From Armatimonadota bacterium (GTDB lineage: Bacteria > Armatimonadota > Fimbriimonadia > Fimbriimonadales > Fimbriimonadaceae): a stretch of 64,000 bases of DNA. Positions 32,361 to 40,895 of this stretch are shown piece after piece. The position numbers and the translations under genes are program-made. Numbering within the stretch: the first letter of the stretch is position 1; each line of letters begins with the position of its first letter. The notes under the pieces are model-generated. The model had not been told where the DNA came from and did no database searches. It worked only from the letters and a program-made list of their open reading frames with translations. The stretch spans positions 1 to 64,000 of the forward strand of contig JAFDWS010000008.1 of the NCBI GenBank assembly GCA_018268375.1, written 5' to 3'.

Positions 32361-33386
32361 ATGAGATACCGTCTCTTTCTCCTCGCTCTGATGGCCAGCA
32401 TTGGTGGCGTTGCGACAGGGCAAAGCGTGTTGTTTGACTTCAACAACATTCCTGCGCATACCCCGTTGCCGGTCGATGTAACCGTGGACGGCATCAACGC
32501 CCACCTCAGCTACCAATTCTATGGGTACTCGATCCAGGACGCCGGAACGATGGGGTTCACGCCCCTCTTGTTCGAAGGCAACTGTATCTATCCCAACTCT
32601 GTCTATCGAGATGACCTTTACGTCTCTTTCTCCGTTCCGCTCTCCGAGTTCTCAATGCTCTATGCTCCGCAAGAGTTGGCCTGCGGCAGCTCGGCTACGA
32701 TGCGCGTGACGGCTTACTTGGACGGCACCGTCGTCGGCACTCGGACGGCAGTGGCACCAGGAGTGGGGACCTGGCCAACTGGAAGACTTTCGTTCGAGTC
32801 GTCCCAACCCTTCAACCGAGTTGTCGTCCACTACGACGCTCCCCCGCCCACCGGCGGCGACTATGGAGTCATCTTCCTCGCTGATCGAATGGCCGTCTCG
32901 CCCTTTGGCGGTCCGACCACAGAGACCCTGGCACCCTTAACGCAGGCTGTCAACCTCGGCCGCATCGACGGCGGTAGCCTGAATAGCCTGGCCGCAAAGG
33001 ATGGGCAGAGCGAGACGATCTGCAAGTTTCTCGTGCCGAACCTCAGTAGCCCGTTCGTCAAGTTGACACTGGGCTACCACACAACGAAGTTCTCGCCGAT
33101 CAGGATTGAGATGTTCACTGTGGCGCGGATGTCCAATGCGGGCCTCTTCCAAGTCCGCCTCAGTCTCCTGAACGTGAACAGTGGGTTCTACGACGAAGCG
33201 CTACCCTTGACGCGAATCGGCGACGAGTATCAATACGGGATCGGGAGCCCATGGAGCTGGCTCACCGACTACGTAGGTCCCGATGGGACAGTCATGGGCA
33301 GGATCGAGTTCTTCACGGCAGGCCCAGGCACGACATTGCGCCCCTGCGTCGAGATCGACGAAGCCACGATGCGCATCTCGGGCTAG
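32361..33386 (+). CDS. Secreted hypothetical protein, jelly-roll-like
   Basis: 341 residues with a signal peptide (YRLFLLALMASIGGVATG). The first ~180 residues (VLFDFNNIPAHTPLP, YVSFSVPLSEFSMLYAP, FNRVVVHYDAPPPTGGDYGVIFLADRMAV) look like the secreted jelly-roll domains common beside PEP-CTERM genes; FDF opens such domains often. The second half is a separate beta-rich region (FVKLTLGYHTTKF, VEIDEATMRIS). There is no C-terminal sorting signal, so it is probably released or periplasmic. Confidence 0.6.
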   Translation: MRYRLFLLALMASIGGVATGQSVLFDFNNIPAHTPLPVDVTVDGINAHLSYQFYGYSIQDAGTMGFTPLLFEGNCIYPNSVYRDDLYVSFSVPLSEFSMLYAPQELACGSSATMRVTAYLDGTVVGTRTAVAPGVGTWPTGRLSFESSQPFNRVVVHYDAPPPTGGDYGVIFLADRMAVSPFGGPTTETLAPLTQAVNLGRIDGGSLNSLAAKDGQSETICKFLVPNLSSPFVKLTLGYHTTKFSPIRIEMFTVARMSNAGLFQVRLSLLNVNSGFYDEALPLTRIGDEYQYGIGSPWSWLTDYVGPDGTVMGRIEFFTAGPGTTLRPCVEIDEATMRISG

Positions 33387-33460
33387 AACTTCATGGAGAT
33401 GGATCGGCCCAGGCCCGGCCGGTCCACTCTCCCCATTGCATCGTCATATAATGAAAGGTA

Positions 33461-34324
33461 ATGAAGACTCTTCGATCAGTGCTCGTTTTGGTATTTGGCC
33501 TTACCGCTGTCTTGAGCAGCGCCAAGTTCGATGGCCCGAAGATCCAGTCCCCGCGGGACGGAGCGACCGTCAACGGGAACGAGGTCGTCTTCAGTGGCGA
33601 GTCTGAGGGCGACACCGTCAAGGTCTCCGCCTATATGGGCCGTAACCCGAGCTTCCAGCAACAAGTGCAGGTTGAGCGCGGCAGGTGGCGAATTGCGCGC
33701 CCGATGGCCGCCGGTAACTATCAGATCAAAGCCGAGGACAAGACCGGCTCAACCGTCATCAATATTCGCGTGATTGGACGCGGGACAGTGACCCCGCCGA
33801 TCTCTGGCCGGCTCAACATCCTAACCCCACGCGATGGAGCGACGATGAACAGCGGCAACGTCACCTTCCGGGGTTCGGCGGAGAACAATGGCGACGTGGA
33901 ACTCTCGGTGTACGAGGGCTCCAAACGCGTCTATAACGGCAAGCTCCGCGTTCGCAATGGCTCCTGGTCAGCCGTAGTCAACCTTAATGATGGTCGCCAT
34001 TCTGCCCGGGTCTCACAGGGCCGCCGGTCAGACTCGGTGAACTTCAACGTGGGCCGCGACAATGGTCAGGCTGACCGCGTCGCAATCGCTTCGCCGAGGA
34101 ACGGTCAGTCCGTCCGCGGGCCCCGGGTTACGGTGTCGGGCACTTCGAGCGCTCGATCCGTGGGCGTCGTGCTCACCAGAGGCAAGGCACGCATCATGAG
34201 CAGCAGCACCAAGGTGAACAACGGGCGATGGTCGTTCGGGGTCACCTTGACTGATGGCGACTATCACCTCGAGGTGACCGCTGGTTCAAGCAAGGCGTCG
34301 GTGGACTTCTCGGTCAGGAAGTAA
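33461..34324 (+). CDS. Secreted protein with three Ig-like repeats
   Basis: 287 residues. After a signal peptide (MKTLRSVLVLVFGLTAVLSSA) come three ~85-residue beta-sandwich repeats, each opening alike: IQSPRDGATVNGNEVVFSGE, ILTPRDGATMNSGNVTFRGS and IASPRNGQSVRGPRVTVSGT. Each ends with a W-containing strand and a D/G turn (GRWRIARPMAAGNYQIKA, GSWSAVVNLNDGRHSARV, GRWSFGVTLTDGDYHLEV). This is a bacterial Ig-like fold repeated in tandem. The carried ligand is unknown. Confidence 0.75.
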   Translation: MKTLRSVLVLVFGLTAVLSSAKFDGPKIQSPRDGATVNGNEVVFSGESEGDTVKVSAYMGRNPSFQQQVQVERGRWRIARPMAAGNYQIKAEDKTGSTVINIRVIGRGTVTPPISGRLNILTPRDGATMNSGNVTFRGSAENNGDVELSVYEGSKRVYNGKLRVRNGSWSAVVNLNDGRHSARVSQGRRSDSVNFNVGRDNGQADRVAIASPRNGQSVRGPRVTVSGTSSARSVGVVLTRGKARIMSSSTKVNNGRWSFGVTLTDGDYHLEVTAGSSKASVDFSVRK

Positions 34325-34429
34325 GCCTCACTGCCAAGGCGCGACCAAGTCGGCCCAACGCGGATCTACCGGGTTGGGCCGATCGCTGTGTTCGATAGCC
34401 GGTGCCAGGGTGGCGGATAAACTCCGCCC

Positions 34430-34717
34430 ATGACCCTGGAATTCTCCGGTGAGATTTGGTACTGGAAGGGCCCGGCTCCCCACCACTTCGTGACGGTTCC
34501 GGCTCCTCAGTCAAAAGAACTGAAGGAGATATCGAAGATGGTGACCTATGGATGGGGGATGATCCCCGTGAATGTGTGCATTGGTGGAACCGAGTTCTAC
34601 ACGGCGCTTTGGGAAAAGGACGGGCACTATATCGTGCCGATCAAGCTCAGCGTCCGAAGGGCTGAAAACCTAGGTGAAGGCGACGTGGTCACCTTGCGGA
34701 TGGAGGTGGTTCAATGA
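34430..34717 (+). CDS. DUF1905 family protein
   Basis: 95 residues, one whole domain. LEFSGEIWYWKGPAPHHFVTVPA, MIPVNVCIGGTEFYTALWEKDGHYIVPIKLSVRRAENLGEGDVVTLRME is the DUF1905 pattern (a small barrel of unknown function, often fused to a YdeI/OmdA-like domain). Its stop overlaps the ATG of the next gene (ATGA), so the DinB gene downstream is translationally coupled. Confidence 0.9.
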   Translation: MTLEFSGEIWYWKGPAPHHFVTVPAPQSKELKEISKMVTYGWGMIPVNVCIGGTEFYTALWEKDGHYIVPIKLSVRRAENLGEGDVVTLRMEVVQ

Positions 34718-35289
34718 CAGGTTGCGATGCTCTTCTGAAGCGTGCCCTTAAGGAGCAGTTTCACAGTGGACTCGGGATGCTCAGAGAATGCATCGAGCGC
34801 TGCCCAGACGATTTATGGACGGCTTCCAACCCGGAATCCCCTGCATCCCACCGAGATGACAATCCTGAATGGAACGGCGTTGAAAGGCCGTTCTGGCGGA
34901 TCGCCTTTCATGACATCTATTTCACCCACCTCTATTTGGGACGGTCAGCCTCTGCTTTCGAGGCTCCGCCATCGAGCTTCGCCGTTTCCATAAGGGCAGA
35001 CTTTGCGCCGATGTGGTGCCCGCCATGGAGCCTTGAGCCATACGAGCTACCGAGCGAGACTCCTCCCTGTCTCAGGCCCGAACTCTTGGAGTACCTTGAC
35101 TACGTCGACAGCCTCGTCGACCCAACTGTCGACGCCCTTGACCTCGAGAGCCCCTCAAGCGGGTTCGAGTGGTACCCCCAGGAGACAAAGTTGTCACACG
35201 TCCTCTTGAACCTGCGCCATCTCCAGGGCCACGTTGGACAGCTGTCTGAGCTCTTGATGCTTCAAGGGATCGACGTGAGTTGGCAGTGA
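34714..35289 (+). CDS. DinB-superfamily protein
   Basis: 191 residues, longer than the usual ~160. AFHDIYFTHLYLG carries the first His; LRHLQGHVGQLSELL carries the H-x3-H-x2-Q pair. A Pro/Trp-rich insertion (MWCPPWSLEPYELP) separates the helices. Coupled to the DUF1905 gene by ATGA overlap, implying the two work in the same process. Confidence 0.85.
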   Translation: MTGCDALLKRALKEQFHSGLGMLRECIERCPDDLWTASNPESPASHRDDNPEWNGVERPFWRIAFHDIYFTHLYLGRSASAFEAPPSSFAVSIRADFAPMWCPPWSLEPYELPSETPPCLRPELLEYLDYVDSLVDPTVDALDLESPSSGFEWYPQETKLSHVLLNLRHLQGHVGQLSELLMLQGIDVSWQ

Positions 35290-35308
35290 GGGGGCACCGG
35301 CGCCCTTG

Positions 35309-35806
35309 CTAGTCGGGGAGTCGCCAGAGATCCCAGACGTTTTCGCACTCCCACTCCTCGGTCGGCTCATGGCCAGCCAGGCGTAGGGCCAGCATGAGAA
35401 GGGCAAAGTGCCAGCCCTCGTGCCAGACCATGTGCTGCAAATAGAAGACGGGATGGTCGTAATGACCGACTTGCTGGGCGCCAGAGTCGATTTGTTCGGA
35501 CACCCAGTTGCGGACGAGGGCTTGGCTCTCGGAAAGACGCTCACGAATCTCGGCGAGGTCGAGCGAAGGGATCCAGTCGTCTCCGTTGACCGTGAACAAG
35601 CTCGGCCCGACCGGGGCTTCCAGGCCAGCAGCCTTCATGTGCCAGTAGCGACGCGTGGAATGGATGTGGGCCAGATGAAATGCGACCGTCCAGCCATCGT
35701 CAGAGGGCTTCGCTTCGAGCAGATCCGGCGTCAGCAAGGTCGACAGGTTGGACAGAGCTTTGCACTGCCTGTCCCAAGATTCGAGCAAGGCTTCGGTGGG
35801 TGTCAC
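35309..35806 (-). CDS. DinB-superfamily protein
   Basis: 165 residues, GTG start, no clear ribosome site. TVAFHLAHIHSTRRYWH has the first His and aromatic; MVWHEGWHFALLMLAL has the final H-x3-H pair, lacking the usual Gln. It converges with the preceding DinB gene, 19 bases away. Confidence 0.85.
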   Translation of the reverse strand: MTPTEALLESWDRQCKALSNLSTLLTPDLLEAKPSDDGWTVAFHLAHIHSTRRYWHMKAAGLEAPVGPSLFTVNGDDWIPSLDLAEIRERLSESQALVRNWVSEQIDSGAQQVGHYDHPVFYLQHMVWHEGWHFALLMLALRLAGHEPTEEWECENVWDLWRLPD

Positions 35807-35932
35807 GTAGACGAGTGTACACGACTTTGCGAAGTCCCAGGGCGGTCAAAGTTTGTCAGAGTTCTGTCAGACCCGTATCCGAAACTGCTCCTGTGCGCAA
35901 ACAAAAGCGCAAACGAAACAGGAAACAGAACC

Positions 35933-36448
35933 ATGAAAACCATCATCAACACAACGATCGCCGCCCTCGCCCTGACCGCTGCCTTGCCAGCACAGGCCCA
36001 GCAAGTCAAGACTGAAATCTCGGACGGCCACATCGCGCCGCTCTCGGGAAAGATCACCTACCGAAACGGTAAGTCTCGGAACGTGACCGTCGTCAGGAGT
36101 TGGTACAACCTCTCCGCTTCGGCTTGGCAAGAACTTCACGGGGTGGGCGAAGGTGGAGCCGACGTCAAGGTTTGGCTTGACTCCATCGCTTACGTCAAGG
36201 ACACATCCGACAAGGAGTTCACCGTCGTCCTCCGCAGCGGGACGGAGCGGACGCTCGGCTACAACATGTATTACATGGGGTTCGTTCTCCAGGACGGGGA
36301 CGGGGGCAGCGAGTATGTGCCGATGACGGGCTTCAAGACCCTTGAGTTCTTTGGCCCGTGCCGAAAGGACAGCCGCGACTTCGCCATGTTCGACCAATGG
36401 AAGTTTTCGCCTTACACGGGTGAGAAGTTGGTGGACATCGACCGGTGA
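35933..36448 (+). CDS. Secreted hypothetical protein
   Basis: 171 residues; ATG 35933 is favoured by AGGA upstream and a signal peptide (IINTTIAALALTAALPAQAQ). The mature part has beta segments (ISDGHIAPLSGKITYRNG, FTVVLRSGTERTLGYNMYYMGFVLQDGDGG, MTGFKTLEFFG) and no named domain. A direct repeat TTTGTCAGA/TCTGTCAGA precedes it (around 35852-35870) and may be a regulatory site. Confidence 0.6.
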   Translation: MKTIINTTIAALALTAALPAQAQQVKTEISDGHIAPLSGKITYRNGKSRNVTVVRSWYNLSASAWQELHGVGEGGADVKVWLDSIAYVKDTSDKEFTVVLRSGTERTLGYNMYYMGFVLQDGDGGSEYVPMTGFKTLEFFGPCRKDSRDFAMFDQWKFSPYTGEKLVDIDR

Positions 36449-36536
36449 TGACAACGCGCTCGAAGGACCAGCCGCCGAGGACAGTCTCCTTGGCGGCTTC
36501 TTCGTTTGTGCCGAGTGGCTCTGCTATTCTGGGGGC

Positions 36537-37079
36537 ATGTCGAGGGAAGCCTCTCCTCTGCCCGGATACCCTGAGCCGTACGGGCTCCTCGGGGCAATCC
36601 TTCAAGACGCCACATCGGACTGGCGAGAAGAGCTGACGTGGTTCGCAAAGGACCGGGCAGAGCTCGACGCAAAGCTCGGCCGGGACTTCACGACGTGGCG
36701 GGTGCGTTCAGGCGGCCAAACAGCGGGTGCGGTCATCCTTCACATGATCATCGCCGAGCTGTACTGGTTCGAGGTGTTCGCTCTTGACCGCGAGGTTCCG
36801 GCAGAAGATAAAGCTCTCATCAAGTGGAGCGAAATCAATGTCGATGAAGGGAAGTGGCCGGAGCCGCCGGCCGAGCCGCTCTCGTGGTATTTCGACCTCC
36901 AAGACCGGTTCCGCACGCAAGCGCTCGAAGCGGTCAAGTCGTGGCCCAGTGCCGCCACGACCAAGATCCACCATGGCAATCCGGTGAGCTATGCGTGGGT
37001 GTTCGGGCACGTCATCCAACACGAGAGCTACCATGGCGGCCAGATCTTGCTGATTCACGACCTCTGGCAAAACCGTTAG
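36537..37079 (+). CDS. DinB-superfamily protein
   Basis: 180 residues. VILHMIIAELYWFEVFAL and VFGHVIQHESYHGGQILLIHDLW provide the three His of the DinB four-helix bundle, the last as H-x3-H-x2-Q. ATG 36537 follows a G5 run. Lengths of helices are typical. Unlinked to its neighbours. Confidence 0.9.
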   Translation: MSREASPLPGYPEPYGLLGAILQDATSDWREELTWFAKDRAELDAKLGRDFTTWRVRSGGQTAGAVILHMIIAELYWFEVFALDREVPAEDKALIKWSEINVDEGKWPEPPAEPLSWYFDLQDRFRTQALEAVKSWPSAATTKIHHGNPVSYAWVFGHVIQHESYHGGQILLIHDLWQNR

Positions 37080-37085
37080 TTCGGG

Positions 37086-37547
37086 TCACAGGCGCTTACC
37101 GTAACAAACGCTCTCGGGGATCTTGTCGTACGGCGGATAGCTGGGAATGCAATGGTAGCCAGCGCTCTTGTATAAGGCGACCGCACTAAAGAGCACAGGG
37201 ATGGTTTCAAGGATCGCTTCGTTGTGCCCGGTTTCGCGTGCCCAATCTTCAAGCTCGTCGAGAATGGCCGCTCCCACACGGTGACCACGCAATCCTGGTC
37301 GGACAAACATTCGCTTGATCTCTGCGGTACCGACCGGCCGCGACCTGAACGCTCCGCAACCAACCGGTTCGTCTTCGAGCAAGGCAAGGACAACCCTGGC
37401 CCCCTTTTCTAAGTGGTTGTGAGGTTGAACCTTGGCATGGAGCTCGTCGCCGTCAAGGTCGTATAGGTAAGCGTCTAGCTCTTCGATCAAGAGCCTGAGT
37501 CGCGGGTCTTCGGGCACCGTCCTCTCAAGGCGGAGGTTCGGCAACAT
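37086..37547 (-). CDS. GNAT acetyltransferase
   Basis: 153 residues. VVLALLEDEPVGCGAFRSRPVGTAEIKRMFVRPGLRGHRVGAAILDELEDWARETG has the acetyl-CoA loop (R-G-H-R-V-G) in the expected place, followed by ILETIPVLFSAVALYKSAGY and a typical ending. Substrate unknown. It converges with the DinB gene, six bases away. Confidence 0.9.
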   Translation of the reverse strand: MLPNLRLERTVPEDPRLRLLIEELDAYLYDLDGDELHAKVQPHNHLEKGARVVLALLEDEPVGCGAFRSRPVGTAEIKRMFVRPGLRGHRVGAAILDELEDWARETGHNEAILETIPVLFSAVALYKSAGYHCIPSYPPYDKIPESVCYGKRL

Positions 37548-37600
37548 CTGTGAGGAGCGTACCTGTGCCAGTAGTGGGGGATGACAAGTAGAATGAGCCG

Positions 37601-37981
37601 GTGGCTAGTCAGGACGACGTCCGCAGGATCGCAGGCAGACTGCCTGGGGTGCTCGAGCCGGAGGGCTCGCAGTTTGCGCTCGCTGTCATGGTCAAGGGCA
37701 AGGCCAAGGGGTTTGTTTGGGCCTGGGCTGAGCGCGTCGATCCGAAGAAGGCGCGGGTGCCGAACGACGAAGTGCTCGCGGTGATGGTGCCGAACCTCGT
37801 CGCAAAGCAAGCTTTGATAGATACCGACCCCGAAAAGTACTTCACCGAGCCCCACTACAACGGATTCCCCGCCATCCTTGTGAGACTTCCTGCCGTCACT
37901 GCCGAAGACTTGGAAGATTTGGTCGTCGAGGCGTGGAAGTGCAAGGCTCCGAAGGAACTACGGGCGCAGCTCAGCGAATAG
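37601..37981 (+). CDS. MmcQ/YjbR-like protein
   Basis: 126 residues, GTG start. VRRIAGRLPGV, then KGFVWAWAERVDPKKARVPNDEVLAVMVPNLVAKQALIDTDPEKYFTEPHYNGFPAILVRLPAVTAEDLEDLVVEAWKCKAPK match the MmcQ/YjbR fold, a cytoplasmic small protein sometimes called a DNA-binding-like fold, of unknown activity. A relative is at 48182. Confidence 0.85.
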   Translation: MASQDDVRRIAGRLPGVLEPEGSQFALAVMVKGKAKGFVWAWAERVDPKKARVPNDEVLAVMVPNLVAKQALIDTDPEKYFTEPHYNGFPAILVRLPAVTAEDLEDLVVEAWKCKAPKELRAQLSE

Positions 37982-38076
37982 CTCCGCCGCAAGTGTTAAG
38001 ACCCAAGCGCCCCACTCGCGCGTACAGCTCTCCCGAGCCTTAACCCGCAGTAAGATGAGGGTGAAGAGGAATCGAA

Positions 38077-38898
38077 ATGAAAGAAGGATTTTTCGAAGGT
38101 ATTGGCGGTCTCCGCATTTTCACACGGACTTGGATGCCTGAAGGCGACCCTCGTGCCGTGCTCGTTCTCGTTCATGGATTCAACTCGCACAGCGGCCAAT
38201 ATGCTTGGGTGGCCGAACAAATGGCAGCTCGGGGTTTGGCCGTCTATGCGCTCGACCTTCGAGGCCGCGGGAAATCTGACGGCGAGAGGTTTTACGTCGA
38301 GTCCTTCCAAGAATACGTGGAAGACGTTTCGGCGCTGGTCACAAGAGTCAAGCAAGAGGTTCCCGGCAAGAAGGTCTTCCTGTTGGGGCACAGTGCGGGA
38401 GGAGTCGTTTCGTGCGCTTATTGCCTTGATCACCAGGCAGAGTTAAACGGCCTGATCTGCGAGAGCTTCGCTTTTAAGGTGCCGGCGCCCGAGTTTGCCC
38501 TTGCCGTCCTCAAGGGTCTCAGCCACGTGACGCCCCACGCTCACGTGTTGAAACTGCACAATGCCGACTTTTCGCGGGATCCCTCCGCAGTTGCGGTCCT
38601 TGATGCCGATCCGCTGATCGCGAACGAAGTGCAACCGACCAAGACCGTCGCCGAAATGGCGATCGCCGACGAGCGGCTGAAGGACGGGTTTCCATCCATT
38701 ACCCTTCCCGTGCTGATCCTCCATGGCACGGCCGACAAGGCGACCAAGCCGAGCGGTAGCCAGGAGTTCTACGACCGGGCGGGTTCGACTGACAAGACCC
38801 TCAAGCTCTATGAGGGGCACTATCACGACCTCTTAAACGACATTGGCAAGGAGCAAGTCCTCACGGACGTGCAAGGTTGGATCGACGCAAGAATCTGA
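38077..38898 (+). CDS. Monoacylglycerol-lipase-like alpha/beta hydrolase
   Basis: 273 residues, no signal peptide. The triad is visible: Ser in LLGHSAGGVVS, Asp in LILHGTADKATKPSGS, His in GHYHDLLND. VLVLVHGFNSHSGQYAWVAEQMAARGLAVYALDLRGRGKSDG is the classic lysophospholipase/monoacylglycerol lipase N-terminus. It likely hydrolyses monoglycerides or lysolipids. The nuclease gene starts one base after its stop codon. Confidence 0.9.
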   Translation: MKEGFFEGIGGLRIFTRTWMPEGDPRAVLVLVHGFNSHSGQYAWVAEQMAARGLAVYALDLRGRGKSDGERFYVESFQEYVEDVSALVTRVKQEVPGKKVFLLGHSAGGVVSCAYCLDHQAELNGLICESFAFKVPAPEFALAVLKGLSHVTPHAHVLKLHNADFSRDPSAVAVLDADPLIANEVQPTKTVAEMAIADERLKDGFPSITLPVLILHGTADKATKPSGSQEFYDRAGSTDKTLKLYEGHYHDLLNDIGKEQVLTDVQGWIDARI

Positions 38899-38899
38899 C

Positions 38900-39703
38900 T
38901 TGAGGACAGCAGCCTTCCGCCTGGCGACCTGGAACATTCGGGCAGGCGGAGGGCGTCGCATCGAAGGGATCGCCGAGGTGATCAAGGGCGAGCGGCCGGA
39001 CTTGCTTGTTCTGACCGAGTACCGGCCCCTTCCTGGCAAACGACTGACCGATCTGTTGGACGGTTGTGGCTACCATGTTGTCGAGGGGTCGCAGCAGGGC
39101 ACCGACAACTCGGTCTGTATCTTGTCGAAGTCACCGATGGTCGTTCACCGAAGCCGCACGCGCCCTACATACGGCCATCGGTGGGTCGCCGTAAAACTGC
39201 CCGAGCGCGACCTTGTCGTATTGGGAGTACACGTTCCAAACCAGACAGAAATCTGGAACAAGCGGGAGTTCTGGCATTGCATCCAAGGCTTTTCAAGGAT
39301 TCATGGGTGCAGACGGGCCATCATCATGGGCGACTTGAACACGGCCCTTGACGAAGACTGCCAAGGCGACCCTATCAGAGAAGCGGTTCACCTCAAGTGG
39401 CTCTTGAACAACGGCTGGGTCGACGCCTGGCGCTCCCAGAACGAACTGGCGAACGAATACTCCTGGTTCAGTCACCGGGCCAACGGCTTTCGCCTGGACC
39501 ATTGCTTCCTGTCGCGCAAACTTTCGGGCAGCCTCGTTTCTGCACAGATGCGGCATGACGTCCGCGAGAGGGGCCTTTCCGATCACTCTTGGTTAACGGT
39601 CGACCTGAAACGGAGCCCTCACGCCCCCTCGATATTGCTTGACCCCACTCTCCGTGTAGCCCTTGGCACGAGTCGTGCGTCCTCAGTCAGCACTCTGGAC
39701 TGA
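38900..39703 (+). CDS. Endonuclease/exonuclease/phosphatase-family protein
   Basis: 267 residues, TTG start at 38900 right after the lipase stop. FRLATWNIRAGGG (Mg-binding Asn), PDLLVLTEYRP (Glu), RAIIMGDLNTALDED (catalytic Asp/Asn) and GLSDHSWLTVDL (Asp-His) form the complete EEP active site. The substrate may be DNA or a phosphodiester lipid. The gene sits between a lipase and a PEP-CTERM gene; its last codons overlap a hairpin with the ribosome site of the next gene. Confidence 0.85.
   Translation: MRTAAFRLATWNIRAGGGRRIEGIAEVIKGERPDLLVLTEYRPLPGKRLTDLLDGCGYHVVEGSQQGTDNSVCILSKSPMVVHRSRTRPTYGHRWVAVKLPERDLVVLGVHVPNQTEIWNKREFWHCIQGFSRIHGCRRAIIMGDLNTALDEDCQGDPIREAVHLKWLLNNGWVDAWRSQNELANEYSWFSHRANGFRLDHCFLSRKLSGSLVSAQMRHDVRERGLSDHSWLTVDLKRSPHAPSILLDPTLRVALGTSRASSVSTLD
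39663..39678 (+). promoter_or_regulatory. Sigma-54-like -24/-12 promoter element
   Basis: TTGGCACG-AGTC-GTGC (39663-39678) matches the consensus YTGGCACG-N4-TTGC except for one base (G for T at the first -12 position). The GG and GC pairs are at the correct spacing, so initiation is expected near 39690, 22 bases before the ATG at 39712. PEP-CTERM genes are often controlled by sigma-54 in other bacteria, which makes this plausible. It lies inside the end of the nuclease coding region. Confidence 0.45.
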
Positions 39704-39705
39704 GG
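39681..39705 (+). promoter_or_regulatory. Hairpin masking the ribosome site of the PEP-CTERM gene
   Basis: CCTCAGTC (39681-39688) pairs perfectly with GACTGAGG (39698-39705). The right arm holds the GAGG ribosome site (39702-39705) six bases before the ATG, and the upstream stop codon TGA (39701-39703). In read-through RNA the site would be closed; in RNA begun at the nearby sigma-54-like promoter the left arm would be missing and the site open. Confidence 0.5.
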
Positions 39706-39711
39706 CACGTT

Positions 39712-40308
39712 ATGTACAAATTCGTTGTTCGTTCGCTGTTCGTCTCGGCGGTGCTCAGCGCTGCGGCGTTCGTTCATGCTGGCACCTACAAGTTCATTCC
39801 GAACCCAGCAAACCTTGACAACCTCGATCACTACAAGTACTACTCTTGGGGCATCCAATGGGCGAAGCCCGAGAACGAAGTGATCACCGAAGCTGTACTC
39901 GAGATCAAGAACATCTACGACTGGCAGGTCGAGGAGGGTGACCATCTCTATACCCACTTGCTGGACAACCCGCCGGCCGGCTTCAAGACGTACAACGACG
40001 ATCAGGGAGGCGGCGACAACTGGGATGGAGCCGGACCTCTCGTCGGTGACTACCAAGACCCGCAAGGCGGCTCTCCCCGCGGCTACAACTTGGTCTACCG
40101 CTTCTCCGAGCTCAGCTTGCTCGACGACCTTGACAAATTTGTCAAGGATGGTAAGTTCGGCTTTGGCTTCGACCCCGATTGCCATTACTTCAACGACGGA
40201 GCCAGTTTCACGGTCACGACGGAGTCGGTGCCCGAGCCGTTCAGCATCGCCGCCATGGGTGCCGGCCTCATAGGGCTGGCTCGGCGCCGGTTTGTGAAGA
40301 AATCCTAA
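39712..40308 (+). CDS. PEP-CTERM sorted surface protein
   Basis: 198 residues. Signal peptide (VVRSLFVSAVLSAAAFVHA), an acidic/aromatic body (YKYYSWGIQWAKPENEVITEAVLEIKNIYDW, then LVYRFSELSLLDDLDKFV) and a complete tail VPEPFSIAAMGAGLIGLARRRF, then VKKS. The protein would be processed by an exosortase encoded elsewhere. Function of the body unknown; it resembles other EPS-linked PEP-CTERM proteins. Its leader holds the sigma-54-like element and the hairpin described separately. Confidence 0.9.
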   Translation: MYKFVVRSLFVSAVLSAAAFVHAGTYKFIPNPANLDNLDHYKYYSWGIQWAKPENEVITEAVLEIKNIYDWQVEEGDHLYTHLLDNPPAGFKTYNDDQGGGDNWDGAGPLVGDYQDPQGGSPRGYNLVYRFSELSLLDDLDKFVKDGKFGFGFDPDCHYFNDGASFTVTTESVPEPFSIAAMGAGLIGLARRRFVKKS

Positions 40309-40332
40309 CCGGCTCTACTCAGTCCCTTCCGG

Positions 40333-40362
40333 CAGCCTGACCGCATCTATATGGTCAGGCTG
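40333..40362 (+). terminator. Possible terminator between convergent genes
   Basis: A perfect 10-bp stem CAGCCTGACC (40333-40342) / GGTCAGGCTG (40353-40362) with a 10-base loop lies 25 bases after the PEP-CTERM stop. A short T-rich stretch (CTCCTTTC) follows. The stop codon of the opposing gene sits in the loop. Confidence 0.5.
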
Positions 40363-40853
40363 GCTCCTTTCACTTGATCAAGGACGCGCTGTAAACCGGC
40401 TTGTCCCCGCTTCATCGCATAGTCGTGATTGAAGTTGAAAATCGCGTTCATCACAGGCCAAAGCACGCCTGCCACTGGTCTTTTGGGTGACATCTCTTGG
40501 CGGTTCACGGCCAGCACTCTTCCGCCCTTTTGGGTTAGTTCGAACGCGACGGTGCCCGCCAACTCGAACGATTTTCCCAGCTCAACCGCCGAGGCGACTT
40601 CAATGAGGTGAGGGGGCTCGATCCTCGTCACTTCGGTCTGCCAATCGAGCCCGTAGGGAAGGAACGATCTCGCCTTCATCAGGGCTGTGTCGCCAACGGC
40701 GACCTCGTGCTTCTCCGGATCGTCGGTTTGGACGGCGACGATCTGTGGCCACCACGTCGGCCAGGTTGCGATGTGGCTGATGTAGTAGAAGGCGGCGTCG
40801 ATAGTGCCTTCCAATTCCCAACAGTATCCCAGGCGAAATGACCGTTCAGCCAT
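40347..40853 (-). CDS. SRPBCC-superfamily protein
   Basis: 168 residues, the START/polyketide-cyclase-like helix-grip fold: TIDAAFYYISHIATWPTWWPQIVAV, DTALMKARSFLPYGLDWQTEVTRIEPPHLIEVASAVELGKSFELAGTVAFEL and a long C-terminal helix (KRGQAGLQRVLDQV). Such proteins bind hydrophobic ligands in a cavity. It lies 42 bases after the ABC permease in the same direction, but a link to metal uptake is not obvious. Confidence 0.8.
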   Translation of the reverse strand: MAERSFRLGYCWELEGTIDAAFYYISHIATWPTWWPQIVAVQTDDPEKHEVAVGDTALMKARSFLPYGLDWQTEVTRIEPPHLIEVASAVELGKSFELAGTVAFELTQKGGRVLAVNRQEMSPKRPVAGVLWPVMNAIFNFNHDYAMKRGQAGLQRVLDQVKGASLTI

Positions 40854-40895
40854 GAGGCTAACGCTACCTACTCGTCTGGCTCCTTCAGCTTGCGT

